A stretch of 64,000 bases of DNA from Fimbriimonadaceae bacterium (GCA_019454105.1 CP075364.1:747362-811361); one strand, 5' to 3'. Counted from the first letter of the stretch, positions 7,450 to 15,791 are shown. Numbers and translations: made by a program. Notes: generated from the letters alone by a model not told the origin.

Positions 7450-10400
7450 GTGACGCAACTGCCCCCGTTTCTCCCTTCAGCCCGATCCGGATCAGGCGTG
7501 GCAGAGTACTCTGTGCCGGTCTCAGGTCAAAGCGCTCACCCCCATCGACCGACGCCGGACCCGGTCACCGGCTCCTTGCTCGTCGATCCGGAGATTCAGC
7601 TCCGGGCTCTCGGCATCGGGCTCAGCGTGAGCTTCTTCTACAGCACTGAGAGCACCCAAGACTCTGTCTGTGGCAAGGGCCGGTCAGCGAACGTCTTTCA
7701 GAAGATCGTCAGCATCACGGCCCAGCCTCAAAAAGTCATGAAGGTGGGCGGCGACATGACAAGGTTCGCCTTCAGCATGGTCGGCACGAGCGGCACGGTG
7801 ACGACGTTCGTTTCCGAGTCGAGCGCCAACCCGTCGACCCTTTCGTACGTCTCCGCGACGTCAAGGTTCACGGAGCACTACATCGACGGCGTCAGGGCCG
7901 TCTACTCGATCGTCTCTGGTGAAACCTATAGCTTGGTCCGGGTCGAGGACGCCAACGGCAACGGCCACACCTACTCCTACGACGCCAACGCCAACCTCGA
8001 GTCGATCACCGTCCCGGGCGGCAAGAGGCTGACCTTCACCTATGCGAGCGGGTCGCCCACCTCGCTCTTGACCGAGATAGAAGACTGGGCCAACCGGAAG
8101 TGGCAGTTCGCCTACAACGCCGAGCGCCGCCTGACAACCATGGTCCTGCCTGGCGGTTGCACGACCAAGTTCGCTTACACGGGTGTCGCAGGGACGACTC
8201 TCCTGTACAGCATCGAAGACCCGCGCGGCTACGTGACGTCGTACGTGTACGACTCGAGCAAGCGGGTAGTGAGCATGTGCATGGGTCCGGCGGTCTGGCA
8301 GTACTCGATCGTCGACGCCACCAAAGAGAGCGTGGCCATCAGCCCCGTTGGAGGCAGGACGACCTACACGTTCGACGGAGGGTCCAACCACGTCCTCAGC
8401 GTCAAGACGCCGGACGGGGTCACGGAGACGCTCACCTACGACGGCAACGGCTGGCGGGCCTCGTCCACCAAGCCGATGGGCGTCGCGTCGAGCCTGACCC
8501 ACAACGCCAACGGCGTCGTGACCTCGATGACCGATGCGTTCGGAAAGGTCACGAACTTCGAGTACGACCAGTTCCTCAACCTGACGACTGTGACCGACCC
8601 GCTCGGGAACGTGACGACCCACGTCTACACGGCCCCAGGCACGACGGCGGACAAGCGGAGGCTGATGGCGACCGTGGATCCGATGGGCAACCGGACGACG
8701 TACGGCTACACGGCCCAGGGCCTGCTCAGGACGGTCAGGGACGCGCGCAACCTGGTGACGACCTACAGCTATGACGCTGACGGGAACCTTGCCAGCGTCG
8801 CGTACAGCGACGGCGGGGTCGTCACGAACCAGTACGACGTCCTCGGGCGGTTGACGACGACCACGGACCCGCTGGGCCGGATCACCACCTTCGGCTACGA
8901 CGAGTCCGACAACCTGGTGCGCCGGGCCGGGCCGTACCTCACCGCCGCCAACGCCCCGGTCTGGACCTACGTTTTCGACCAGTGCCTCCTCGTCGCGGAG
9001 GTCGACCCGCTGGGGAACCGGACCACCTACACCTACGGCCGCTACGGCAACCGGACCTCGGTGAAGGACGCTCTCGGGAACGTCACGACGTACGACTACG
9101 ACCCGATGGGCTACCTCACGACGGTCACTGACGCCCTGGGCTTCACCATGGTCTACGAGTATGACATAGCCAAGCGGGTCACCACCGTCACTGATCAGCT
9201 CGGCTTTAAGACCACATACGCGTTCGACGCCGCCGGGCGGCAGACCACCGTGACCGACGCCCGGGGCAACTCCGTCTTCACACAATTCGACGGGCGCAAC
9301 AACGTCACTACGGTCACCGACGCCTTGGGCAACAACACGACCTTCGGCTATGACGACCTCGGGCGTCAGATCCGGGTCACCGACCCTCTCGGCAACAGTA
9401 GCCAGACCGGGTACGACAAAGCGGGCCGGGTCACCCTGACCATCGATCCGCTGGGCAACCGGACGACCTACTCGCACGACGCGGTCGGCAACCTAGTCAC
9501 GACGACGGACGCCAACAACAAATCCTCGGTCAACACCTATTCGGCGAACTCCAACCGGCTGGTGAGCGTCACCGATACGGGCGGCCTGACCACGGGTTAC
9601 GAGTACGACCTGGCCGGTCAACAGACCGTCATCATCGACCCCAACGGCGGGCGGATCACCATGTCCTACACCGACGAAGGGTGGCGCAGCTCGATCGCCA
9701 ACCAGCTCGACAAGCGCACGACCACCAGCTACGACAGGAAGGGCCGCCCGGTGACGGTCATGAACGCCCGAGGGCGGGTCAAGACGATCAACTACGACGC
9801 CCTCGACCGGGTGGCGAGCATCGCATACCAGGACGGCACCCGTGTCACCTTCGGGTACGACGCTCTGTCGCGGCGCACGACGATGCAGGACTCGACCGGG
9901 ACGACGACTTACGTTTACAACAAGCGAGGCGAGCTTATCGACGAGACACAAGTCGGCCTTCGGATCCAGAGGATGTACGACGCGGTCGGCAACCGCACGA
10001 CGCTCATCGACCCCGACGGCGGAGTCTTCACCACCGTCTTCGACGCCCTCGACCGTATCGCCACCGTGACCGACCCGAGCGGGGGCAATACGACCTTCGC
10101 GTACGACGGCGCCAGCCGCAAGACGGGGACAAGGTTGCCAGTCGGCAGGCGGCGCACCTTCGGCTATGACGCGGCCAGCCGACTCACGACGCAGGTCGAG
10201 TTGAACTCGCTGGGGACTCCCGTCATGACGCTTGTCGACACGTATGACAACGTGGGCAACCGGACGAAGCGGACGAGAGACGGAGTGGCGACGACCTTCG
10301 TCCTGGACGACTCTTACCGACTGACCGGCCAGCAAGTGTCAGGAGGATGGACGACCCTTTCCTACGACAGCCGTGGCAACCTGACCGCGAAGCACCAGCA

Positions 10401-10719
10401 GGGATCGAACCCGATGACCTTCACCGTCGACGCGGCCAACCGGGTGGTGACGATGCTCCAAGGGGCGAACACGACGACGTTCGGCTACGACGACAACGGG
10501 AACCTGGTCTCCGAGGCGGCCCCAGTTATCCTTGATTCTTGGAGCTACACCTACGACGACGAGGACCGCCTCACGCTCGAGCGGAACACCAAGAGCGTGC
10601 CGAACCAGTTTTCGACGTATACTTACACGGGCGACGGGCTGCGGCGAACCGCCCACCCGCACGGCGGGGCTTTGACGACGATGGTCTGGGACGGGTCCGA
10701 CTACTTGGGAGAGTACTGA
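7450..10719 (+). CDS. YD-repeat (RHS) protein, shell portion
   Basis: 1089 aa from GTG 7450. After a short N-terminal segment (PDPVTGSLLVDPEIQLRALG, typical of the RHS entry strand) nearly the whole protein consists of tandem YD repeats of the type NxxTTYxYDxxGxLTTVTDP. RHS/Tc proteins of this kind fold into a closed beta shell around a C-terminal toxin (established for the family). No signal peptide, PAAR or VgrG module is present. The frame stops with TGA 10717-10719 just after WDGSDYLGEY, before the conserved RHS core and tip, which are encoded in the next ORF starting 1 nt later. Long antisense frames across the gene reflect repetitive codon use and were rejected. Confidence 0.9.
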   Translation: MTQLPPFLPSARSGSGVAEYSVPVSGQSAHPHRPTPDPVTGSLLVDPEIQLRALGIGLSVSFFYSTESTQDSVCGKGRSANVFQKIVSITAQPQKVMKVGGDMTRFAFSMVGTSGTVTTFVSESSANPSTLSYVSATSRFTEHYIDGVRAVYSIVSGETYSLVRVEDANGNGHTYSYDANANLESITVPGGKRLTFTYASGSPTSLLTEIEDWANRKWQFAYNAERRLTTMVLPGGCTTKFAYTGVAGTTLLYSIEDPRGYVTSYVYDSSKRVVSMCMGPAVWQYSIVDATKESVAISPVGGRTTYTFDGGSNHVLSVKTPDGVTETLTYDGNGWRASSTKPMGVASSLTHNANGVVTSMTDAFGKVTNFEYDQFLNLTTVTDPLGNVTTHVYTAPGTTADKRRLMATVDPMGNRTTYGYTAQGLLRTVRDARNLVTTYSYDADGNLASVAYSDGGVVTNQYDVLGRLTTTTDPLGRITTFGYDESDNLVRRAGPYLTAANAPVWTYVFDQCLLVAEVDPLGNRTTYTYGRYGNRTSVKDALGNVTTYDYDPMGYLTTVTDALGFTMVYEYDIAKRVTTVTDQLGFKTTYAFDAAGRQTTVTDARGNSVFTQFDGRNNVTTVTDALGNNTTFGYDDLGRQIRVTDPLGNSSQTGYDKAGRVTLTIDPLGNRTTYSHDAVGNLVTTTDANNKSSVNTYSANSNRLVSVTDTGGLTTGYEYDLAGQQTVIIDPNGGRITMSYTDEGWRSSIANQLDKRTTTSYDRKGRPVTVMNARGRVKTINYDALDRVASIAYQDGTRVTFGYDALSRRTTMQDSTGTTTYVYNKRGELIDETQVGLRIQRMYDAVGNRTTLIDPDGGVFTTVFDALDRIATVTDPSGGNTTFAYDGASRKTGTRLPVGRRRTFGYDAASRLTTQVELNSLGTPVMTLVDTYDNVGNRTKRTRDGVATTFVLDDSYRLTGQQVSGGWTTLSYDSRGNLTAKHQQGSNPMTFTVDAANRVVTMLQGANTTTFGYDDNGNLVSEAAPVILDSWSYTYDDEDRLTLERNTKSVPNQFSTYTYTGDGLRRTAHPHGGALTTMVWDGSDYLGEY

Positions 10720-10720
10720 C

Positions 10721-11605
10721 ATGCCGATGAAGGTGCGGTATACGGTCGTGGACGGGGAGGTCGTCTCCGAGGTGCGCTCGGGGGTGCGGCGGGACTACGT
10801 CACCGACTCGCTCGGCTCGACCATCGCCCTGGTGGACGGGGCGCAGAACGTGACCGACACTTGGGAGTACTGGCCCTACGGCGAAGTCCGCGCGAGGACG
10901 GGCACGACCCCGACCCCCTTCCAGTTCGTGGGCACGCTCGGCTACTACCGCGACAGCTCGAGGAGGACGTACGTCCGTGCCAGGCACTACCGCCAGGACC
11001 TGGGGAGGTGGCTGACGGTGGATCCGCTGTGGCCAGCATTGGGAGCGTATGAATACTGTTTGAGCGCACCCAGCCAAGGCGTTGATCCATCTGGTTTTTA
11101 CGAATCGGGTGGTGCCGAAGAGTCCGGAGGCCCCGTTCTCTTTCCGCCTGACGATCTTATCTTTAAGTACGGCCGCTACTGCGGGAAAGAGAATTGGCAC
11201 AACGATTGTGACGATGGGGTGCCAAGGCCAAAGCCTCTGGACTGTATAGACAGTGCCTGCCAGGCGCACGACGATTGTCTGAAAGATGCCGCGTCGAAAT
11301 ATGGTTCCGCCGGGTACTGGACACACGACGGTAAGCGCTGTCATTGCTCGTTGTATGGCCGCCGCCGTCGCTTGCACATCTGGGGGCTGTTTGGTCGGCA
11401 ATTCACGTGGCTTGAAAGGTGTCGGGCCGTGCTTCGCTGCCAGTGCTCTTGTCCAAGGAGCCTTTGCAGTACTCTGCACAGTGACTGGCCCACCGGGCGC
11501 CATTTGGGGCTTCGTCGGGCGAAGTCCACTTTGGGCCGCAGGGCAAAGCCCTGGGCGGGTTGCTCGCGGCACAACGGTCAGTGCTTGGTAGGTGGAAGGC
11601 AGTGA
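10721..11605 (+). CDS. RHS core plus phospholipase A2-like toxin tip
   Basis: ATG 10721 follows the stop of the shell gene by 1 nt, with GGGAGAG at 10707-10713 (7-nt spacing) as ribosome-binding site. Residues 1-125 are the RHS-associated core (DSLGST, YWPYGEV, YVRARHY, GRWLTVDPLWP, VDPSGF). The tip then has YGRYCG (150-155) and LDCIDSACQAHDDCL (173-187), matching the calcium loop YGxxCG and the D-x-C-C-x-x-H-D-x-C active-site helix of phospholipase A2, with His183-Asp184 as the expected dyad. From about residue 210 the frame becomes Arg/Cys/Trp-rich, while the alternative frame (to TAG about 11589-11591) looks protein-like, so a frameshift near 11335-11370 is suspected. Predicted role: membrane-lipid-attacking polymorphic toxin. 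Confidence 0.75.
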   Translation: MPMKVRYTVVDGEVVSEVRSGVRRDYVTDSLGSTIALVDGAQNVTDTWEYWPYGEVRARTGTTPTPFQFVGTLGYYRDSSRRTYVRARHYRQDLGRWLTVDPLWPALGAYEYCLSAPSQGVDPSGFYESGGAEESGGPVLFPPDDLIFKYGRYCGKENWHNDCDDGVPRPKPLDCIDSACQAHDDCLKDAASKYGSAGYWTHDGKRCHCSLYGRRRRLHIWGLFGRQFTWLERCRAVLRCQCSCPRSLCSTLHSDWPTGRHLGLRRAKSTLGRRAKPWAGCSRHNGQCLVGGRQ

Positions 11606-11793
11606 AAGCTCGATACAGTTTGGGATGCGCCGCTGTAGCAGTTCTCTTGTATATACTTCTTTACGTTGCTCCGACCGCTTGGCGTCTCGTGCGTGATTCT
11701 GAGGGTATTGCGTACATTGTGTTGGGTGGCCTGTTCGTAGCCCTTTTCGGCTTTCTCATCGGACTGCTCTTCGATCACAACGCAAGAAGTTGA
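11602..11793 (+). CDS. Two-TM small protein, immunity candidate
   Basis: 63 aa from GTG 11602 (GGAAGG a few nt upstream), overlapping the end of the toxin-tip ORF. Hydrophobic segments at about residues 6-26 and 36-55 (LGCAAVAVLLYILLYV, YIVLGGLFVALFGFLIGLLF). A small gene directly behind an RHS tip is the standard position of the cognate immunity gene, and membrane location fits a phospholipase-type toxin. The pairing is inferred from position only. Confidence 0.6.
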   Translation: MKARYSLGCAAVAVLLYILLYVAPTAWRLVRDSEGIAYIVLGGLFVALFGFLIGLLFDHNARS

Positions 11794-11877
11794 TTTCGGC
11801 TTGCTGGAGCCCGTCAGGCACGGGTCTGACCAGGCTGCGACACTCACGGGAACCCGACCGCTAAGCTCCACTAGAGC

Positions 11878-12183
11878 TCGGATCCGGTGACGATGACGGT
11901 GGACGCGGCGAACCGGCTGGTGACGGCGCTGGACGGCTCGCAACTGGTGACCTACACGTTCGACGACAACGGGAACATGACCGAGGAGCGGCGGAACGTC
12001 ACGGTACAATGGTCCTATGATGACGAGGACCGGATGACGGTGGAGACGCAGGTCTTCGTGGTCAACGGGGTCACGACGAGCGCGTACTCGGGCGACGGGC
12101 TGCGGCGGTCGGTACGGGCGCAAGGCGCGTCCCCGGTCACCTTCGTCTGGGACGGGGCGGATTACCTGATGGAGCGTTCTTAG
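11878..12183 (+). pseudogene. Orphan fragment of RHS shell end
   Basis: From 11878 (first in-frame start GTG 11887, in-frame TAG just upstream) the translation TMTVDAANRLV..FDDNGNMTEE..WDGADYLMERS parallels the last about 100 residues of the 7450-10719 product (TFTVDAANRVV, DDNGNLV, WDGSDYLGEY). It stops with TAG 12181-12183 at the same structural point as the intact RHS shell. This is a truncated repeat of the shell end attached to a second tip, as in orphan RHS cassettes. Confidence 0.8.
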
Positions 12184-12184
12184 G

Positions 12185-13000
12185 GTGCCGAAAGTTTCGT
12201 ACACGACCATCAACGGGGTGATCGTCCACGAGGACCGGGACGGGGTTGAGCGGAACTACCGCCCCGACACCCTCGGCAACACCGTGGCCCTCACCGACGC
12301 GACGACCACGACCGACACCATGGCGTACTGGCCCTACGGCGAGATCCGCACGAGGACAGGCACGAACCCGACCCGGTTCCTCTTCGTGGGAACACTGGGC
12401 TACGCCAAGGACGGCGGCTCCGGGAGGCTCACTTACGTCAGGGCGAGGCACTACATGGCGAGCAGGGGAAGGTGGGCCACCGTCGACCCGCTGTGGCCCG
12501 GAATGCCTTCGTACGTTTACTCCGACAACGCACCATCCTACAAATCTGATCCCCGAGGGCTCGCTCCGAAGCGATATGGCCCACTGGCTCCTGCCTCGAG
12601 GATTTTGCCCTCCATCGTTGGAAGACCACGTTGGAACCGGTGTAATCCGTTGCAATTGATTCCAAGCTTGATTCTGATCTGCATGAATTGCTTGAACGAA
12701 CAGGTCATGCCGGATCTTGGTGAGGGAGGAGACAAGATGCTTCACTGCATGGCAGGTTGCTTGGCCTCTTTCAGATGCCCTTGCCCCAGCTGTCTCGGCG
12801 AACTCAAAGAAGTGTACGATGTTATCATGCGTGCAGGCGAGTTCGACTCATGGGATGCGGTAGCGACTGACGACGGTTACCGCTGTGCCGGTCGATACCC
12901 AACCGCCTGTGGTCGACCGCGAAAACGGCCGAACCGCCAAGAGCAGGTCGAGTACTGCTCTTCTTGTTGCCAAACTCTGCGATGGGACAAGTGGAAGTAA
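12185..13000 (+). CDS. Orphan RHS core plus second Cys/His-rich toxin tip
   Basis: 271 aa from GTG 12185, 1 nt after the preceding stop, with GGAG at 12171-12174. Residues 1-125 repeat the RHS core of the first tip (DTLGNTVALTD, YWPYGEIRTRTGTNPT, YVRARHY, GRWATVDPLWP, DPRGL). The tip is unrelated to the first: Cys-rich, with DKMLHCMAGCLASFRC, LGELKEVYDVIM, an Asp/Gly/Cys segment and a terminal CSSCC. I recall similar HC-x3-C..KE..D..C..CC tails on other RHS proteins, but the activity is unknown to me. The tip DNA is visibly more AT-rich than the core. Acts as an alternative tip that recombination in the shared core could swap onto the main gene (established model for orphan RHS modules; inference here). 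Confidence 0.75.
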   Translation: MPKVSYTTINGVIVHEDRDGVERNYRPDTLGNTVALTDATTTTDTMAYWPYGEIRTRTGTNPTRFLFVGTLGYAKDGGSGRLTYVRARHYMASRGRWATVDPLWPGMPSYVYSDNAPSYKSDPRGLAPKRYGPLAPASRILPSIVGRPRWNRCNPLQLIPSLILICMNCLNEQVMPDLGEGGDKMLHCMAGCLASFRCPCPSCLGELKEVYDVIMRAGEFDSWDAVATDDGYRCAGRYPTACGRPRKRPNRQEQVEYCSSCCQTLRWDKWK

Positions 13001-13458
13001 CTGACTACAAGAAAAATTGGAGCCCAAGTGCTCAAAGGCTGGTCGCTGTGGTTAGCCTTGGCATCATAGTCTTGTTCACTGTTATGTCACTTGTAATTGC
13101 TAAGGCCATAGGAAATGTCAATGAACCTAGCGACGTTCAGCAACATGCCAACTTTGTTGCGCAGATGCATAAGGAGGCAACTCAACAAGACGCGGAAGAC
13201 TTGAATGTCATCTACGTCAATCTTGACACAAACACATACGTGTACGAAGTTTCAGACAAGCCATTTTTTCGTGATTCTCAAGGTGCCAGGAAAGTTTCGG
13301 ATATTCCTCTCCTTTGGGAAGTGAAGAACAATCATCAGTTCTACCTTATGGCCGCTAAACAGTTTGACCGACGCTGGCGCTTCGTCATGCGTTTCGGCGA
13401 CCGGAAATACAGCTTGACGGAAGTAGTTCAAGAGTTTGAGTTCTTGCTGAACAGGTAA
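12982..13458 (+). CDS. Single-TM protein, second immunity candidate
   Basis: 158 aa from ATG 12982, overlapping the end of the orphan tip by 19 nt. One hydrophobic segment (about residues 20-42, LVAVVSLGIIVLFTVMSLVI) and a soluble C-terminal domain with many Asp, Gln, Phe and Tyr residues. Base composition is much more AT-rich than the flanking chromosome. No family recognised. Position directly behind an RHS tip suggests an immunity protein for the 12185-13000 toxin. Confidence 0.55.
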   Translation: MGQVEVTDYKKNWSPSAQRLVAVVSLGIIVLFTVMSLVIAKAIGNVNEPSDVQQHANFVAQMHKEATQQDAEDLNVIYVNLDTNTYVYEVSDKPFFRDSQGARKVSDIPLLWEVKNNHQFYLMAAKQFDRRWRFVMRFGDRKYSLTEVVQEFEFLLNR

Positions 13459-13529
13459 CTTAGAAAAGTCTCTGAAAGTCGATGGACTATTAGCCAGGTT
13501 GGTTCCCGACAACAGGTTGTCTCAAAACG

Positions 13530-13718
13530 ATGAAAAAGATCCTCTACGAAGGTTTCAACTGGGCACCAATAGGTATCAGAATGATGGTTCAAGAATTTTT
13601 AAAATATGTTGCAGGTCAATACCGCGACATTGACGACAATTGTGAGTTGGATCAATATGCACTAGATGCTGTTTGGACAGATCTTATGAGAGATACTCGT
13701 GCAAGAGGCGGAGACTAG
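13530..13718 (+). CDS. Small hypothetical protein
   Basis: 62 aa, ATG 13530 (MKKILYEGFNWAPIGIRM), AT-rich like the immunity candidate before it, acidic C-terminus. No ribosome-binding site of good quality and no family recognised. May be a further small gene of the RHS tip cassette. Confidence 0.35.
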   Translation: MKKILYEGFNWAPIGIRMMVQEFLKYVAGQYRDIDDNCELDQYALDAVWTDLMRDTRARGGD

Positions 13719-14760
13719 CACTATGAGAAGTCCGGGTTAACTGAGGCCTTTCGAGGGCCAGTCCCAGACGCAATCAATTGGTTGAACCAACTCGAGTGAC
13801 CTCACTTGGATTAGAAAGTGGCGCTAGACTGTAGTCAAGCCTGGTTCTGCTAAGGACTCAGACGACGCATGTTTCGAGGCGGTCGGCAATCGGTGCACGC
13901 GGATTTTCAACTGCAACCCCGTCATTTATACCTCCGACGTTCCGTACTGCTTGGCCGGATTCGTCACAACTAGAACTCGCGGATTCGTCCAGACGAAAAT
14001 GGTTCCGGGTGCGGTCAGCATCGCGTTTGATTAAGAAGTGCACTCTTATCAACAGAGCGGCCCCTTGTACGATTGTAGGCCCGTTTGATGCGATCGACCT
14101 GCTAGAGCTTCGCAGTCGCGACTTCTTCAAGTGAGCCGGGCTGTGACCGGGCGAACCGCGAAGGGAATGCCCCACTCATAGTGGATGGTCACGAAGGGCG
14201 CTTGTGAGGCGGCCACTCGAATGGCATGTCCCAGATCGGTCCAGACGCCGGGCAGACCTTGATCTACGATCTTGTTGGCAATCGCGGTGGCAAGCGGGGT
14301 TTCTGACGAAAGAAAGGTAGCCAGGTCGTCAGCGCGAGTCGCAGAGTTCGCGGTCAAAAGATCCGCGTATCGGAGAGCACAGGCAGCCGGGAGGCTGTGC
14401 CGGGCACATCCGCCACCAGTTTCAACCCAGCTTGATTGTGAAGTTGAGGCTGCGTGCGAATCCCGACAGGCATCCGCTCGGTATGATTGGGCCGCACTAC
14501 CTTGTGAGTTGGTTTGCATATGGACTTGAACCTCCCCGCATCGCGAGAGACTTCGCCGGGAGGCACATCCAATAAGGCGACGCACCGCTTCCAAGTTGGA
14601 GAAAGTAGGTGAAACTTGCGCTTATGATTCGGACCGCCGCGATGGTGTCTTTCCATGGTGGCCTTCGCTTCCACTTTCATGAGAGCACATAGGAGTACAA
14701 GGAAGGCTTTTCGAACCTGAGGAGAGCACCGGGAGTCATTCGGAAGGGTCGTGCCAGTGC
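13719..14760. other. Degenerate stretch at island end
   Basis: No intact gene supported. The minus-strand frame ending at 14127 has protein-like sequence only over about 14127-14390 (DLLTANSATRADDLATFL, VDQGLPGVWTDLGHAIRV) without a usable start, so it may be a gene remnant; the rest is Ser/Arg-rich. The stretch ends at the tRNA fragment. Confidence 0.4.
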
Positions 14761-14805
14761 CTCTTAATCAGCGGGTCGAAGGTTCGAGTCCTTCACGGTC
14801 CACCA
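14761..14805 (+). tRNA. 3' fragment of tRNA-Lys(CTT), probable att site
   Basis: CTCTTAA at 14761-14767 is a complete anticodon loop with anticodon CTT, followed by the 3' anticodon strand, the T arm (GAAGG, TTCGAGT, CCTTC), the 3' acceptor strand ACGGTCC, discriminator A and encoded CCA. The 5' half is missing: the bases before the loop do not pair with TCAGC, and no GGACCGT occurs just upstream. A homology boundary inside the anticodon loop is where many tyrosine integrases cut, so this is best read as the displaced 3' end left by an element inserted to its left. Confidence 0.75.
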
Positions 14806-14935
14806 AAGTCTCCGAACTCCGCACTTGTCCGCCCAAAATACGGCTCAATCCGCATGTGTGCCGCAACGAACAAGGATCGGGAGACGAACAGCGCCGACGC
14901 ACGGTTCGGGGAGATTCTCATCGAAGTTGCGAGGT

Positions 14936-15598
14936 TCAGGCCACGACCTCTCTCTCGCCGATTGGAACAAGCCTCGTCGTCTGACCCGTCATGGCGAGCA
15001 CGGAGCGCACCGCCGCCGAGTACCAACCCGGCCGCAGGGCCAACTCCCAGCGCATGGTGCCCGGCGCGAACACCACGAAGCCTTGCGACGGATAGACCGG
15101 CACCGGCTTCGCTCGGGCGTTGCGAAGCCGTTGCACAAGGATCTCTGTCGTGACCCCAGGGGCGTCAGGGCGGTCGGCCATGAACTCTAGACCTCCCAGG
15201 ATCGCTTCCACGGACACCACCAGGCCGTCGCCCTCAAAGGGCGCCTCGGGCGGCCAAGTCGGCACCGGCGCCTCGGGGTCGATCTGGAGCACTTTCGTCG
15301 CCAGCGCAGTGAAGGCGGCAAACGCTGTCGGGGTGTACTCCTGCCCCGAGAACCGGTGCCGCCGAACCAAGGTGCGAGCATAGTGCTCCCAGGCTTGACC
15401 CTGGGCGCGCCCGAAACCCTGCCAGATCTCCGCCGCTGCCCGCAACCGCCACGCCGCTTCCTTCTGACGGTCGCTGAGGGCCCTCCGGAACACCGCTTTG
15501 CGCCGGAGCACCAGACCCCCCGCCTGCTCGAGCACTGTGAACTGCGGGACCGACCCGCTCATCGAGTCGAGGGCCATGCTTGTCCGCACCCGTGCCAT
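14936..15598 (-). CDS. Hypothetical protein
   Basis: 220 aa starting MARVRTSMALDSMSGSVPQF. Arg/Ala-rich soluble protein with a helical segment (FRRALSDRQKEAAWRLRAAA) and a C-terminal GWYSAAVRSVLAM region; no TM segments and no recognised family. It is the first gene to the right of the tRNA scar. Its 3' end reads toward the tRNA fragment. GC and codon use are like the chromosome rather than the island's AT-rich tip genes. Confidence 0.6.
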   Translation of the reverse strand: MARVRTSMALDSMSGSVPQFTVLEQAGGLVLRRKAVFRRALSDRQKEAAWRLRAAAEIWQGFGRAQGQAWEHYARTLVRRHRFSGQEYTPTAFAAFTALATKVLQIDPEAPVPTWPPEAPFEGDGLVVSVEAILGGLEFMADRPDAPGVTTEILVQRLRNARAKPVPVYPSQGFVVFAPGTMRWELALRPGWYSAAVRSVLAMTGQTTRLVPIGEREVVA

Positions 15599-15666
15599 AA
15601 CTGGGTTGTCGGCTCACTCTCACGGCGTCAACAGGCCACACCCAACGCAAACGCGGCCCACACTCA

Positions 15667-15689
15667 GCCCAAAAACAGCATTTTTGGGC
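15667..15689. terminator. Perfect hairpin, bidirectional terminator candidate
   Basis: GCCCAAAAA, loop CAGCA, TTTTTGGGC: a 9-bp perfect stem whose A/T tract would give a U-run on either strand. It lies between the convergent-free gap of the 14936 gene and hisD. Confidence 0.5.
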
Positions 15690-15757
15690 CGGTTGTGGGC
15701 TTGATGTGGGCTTGGTGTGGGCCGCACACCCCGGCCTCGCCACGTGATAGGGCGTAA

Positions 15758-15791
15758 CCCCCTTCCCCGTTACGGGGGAGGGGGCAGGGGG
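15758..15791. repeat. C-run/GTTACG/G-run palindromic repeat, copy 1
   Basis: CCCCCTTCCCC-GTTACG-GGGGAGGGGGCAGGGGG. A near-identical copy sits at 21271-21315. The two copies flank the histidine operon. The rest of 15690-15920 holds short direct repeats of TGTGGGC (about 15694-15722) and no gene. Confidence 0.75.

Noticed and set aside
7861-9477. 538-aa antisense frame inside the RHS gene
   Set aside because: Val/Gly/Arg-rich shadow created by repetitive YD-repeat codons; the sense frame has clear repeat motifs.
13858-14175. 105-aa minus-strand frame near the island end
   Set aside because: Ser/Arg-rich composition without a recognisable start or motif.
1-14760. Integrase, transposase or IS ends inside the island
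   Set aside because: Looked for recombinase motifs and terminal repeats; none seen, so no element type is claimed.
14700-14805. Complete or intron-containing tRNA-Lys
   Set aside because: AGAGCACCGG upstream looks like a D-arm end, but no 5' acceptor GGACCGT or pairing anticodon strand exists, so only the 3' fragment is claimed.
15690-15725. CRISPR-like short repeats (TGTGGGC units)
   Set aside because: Units are 7-10 bp with no regular spacer, so they are simple direct repeats.
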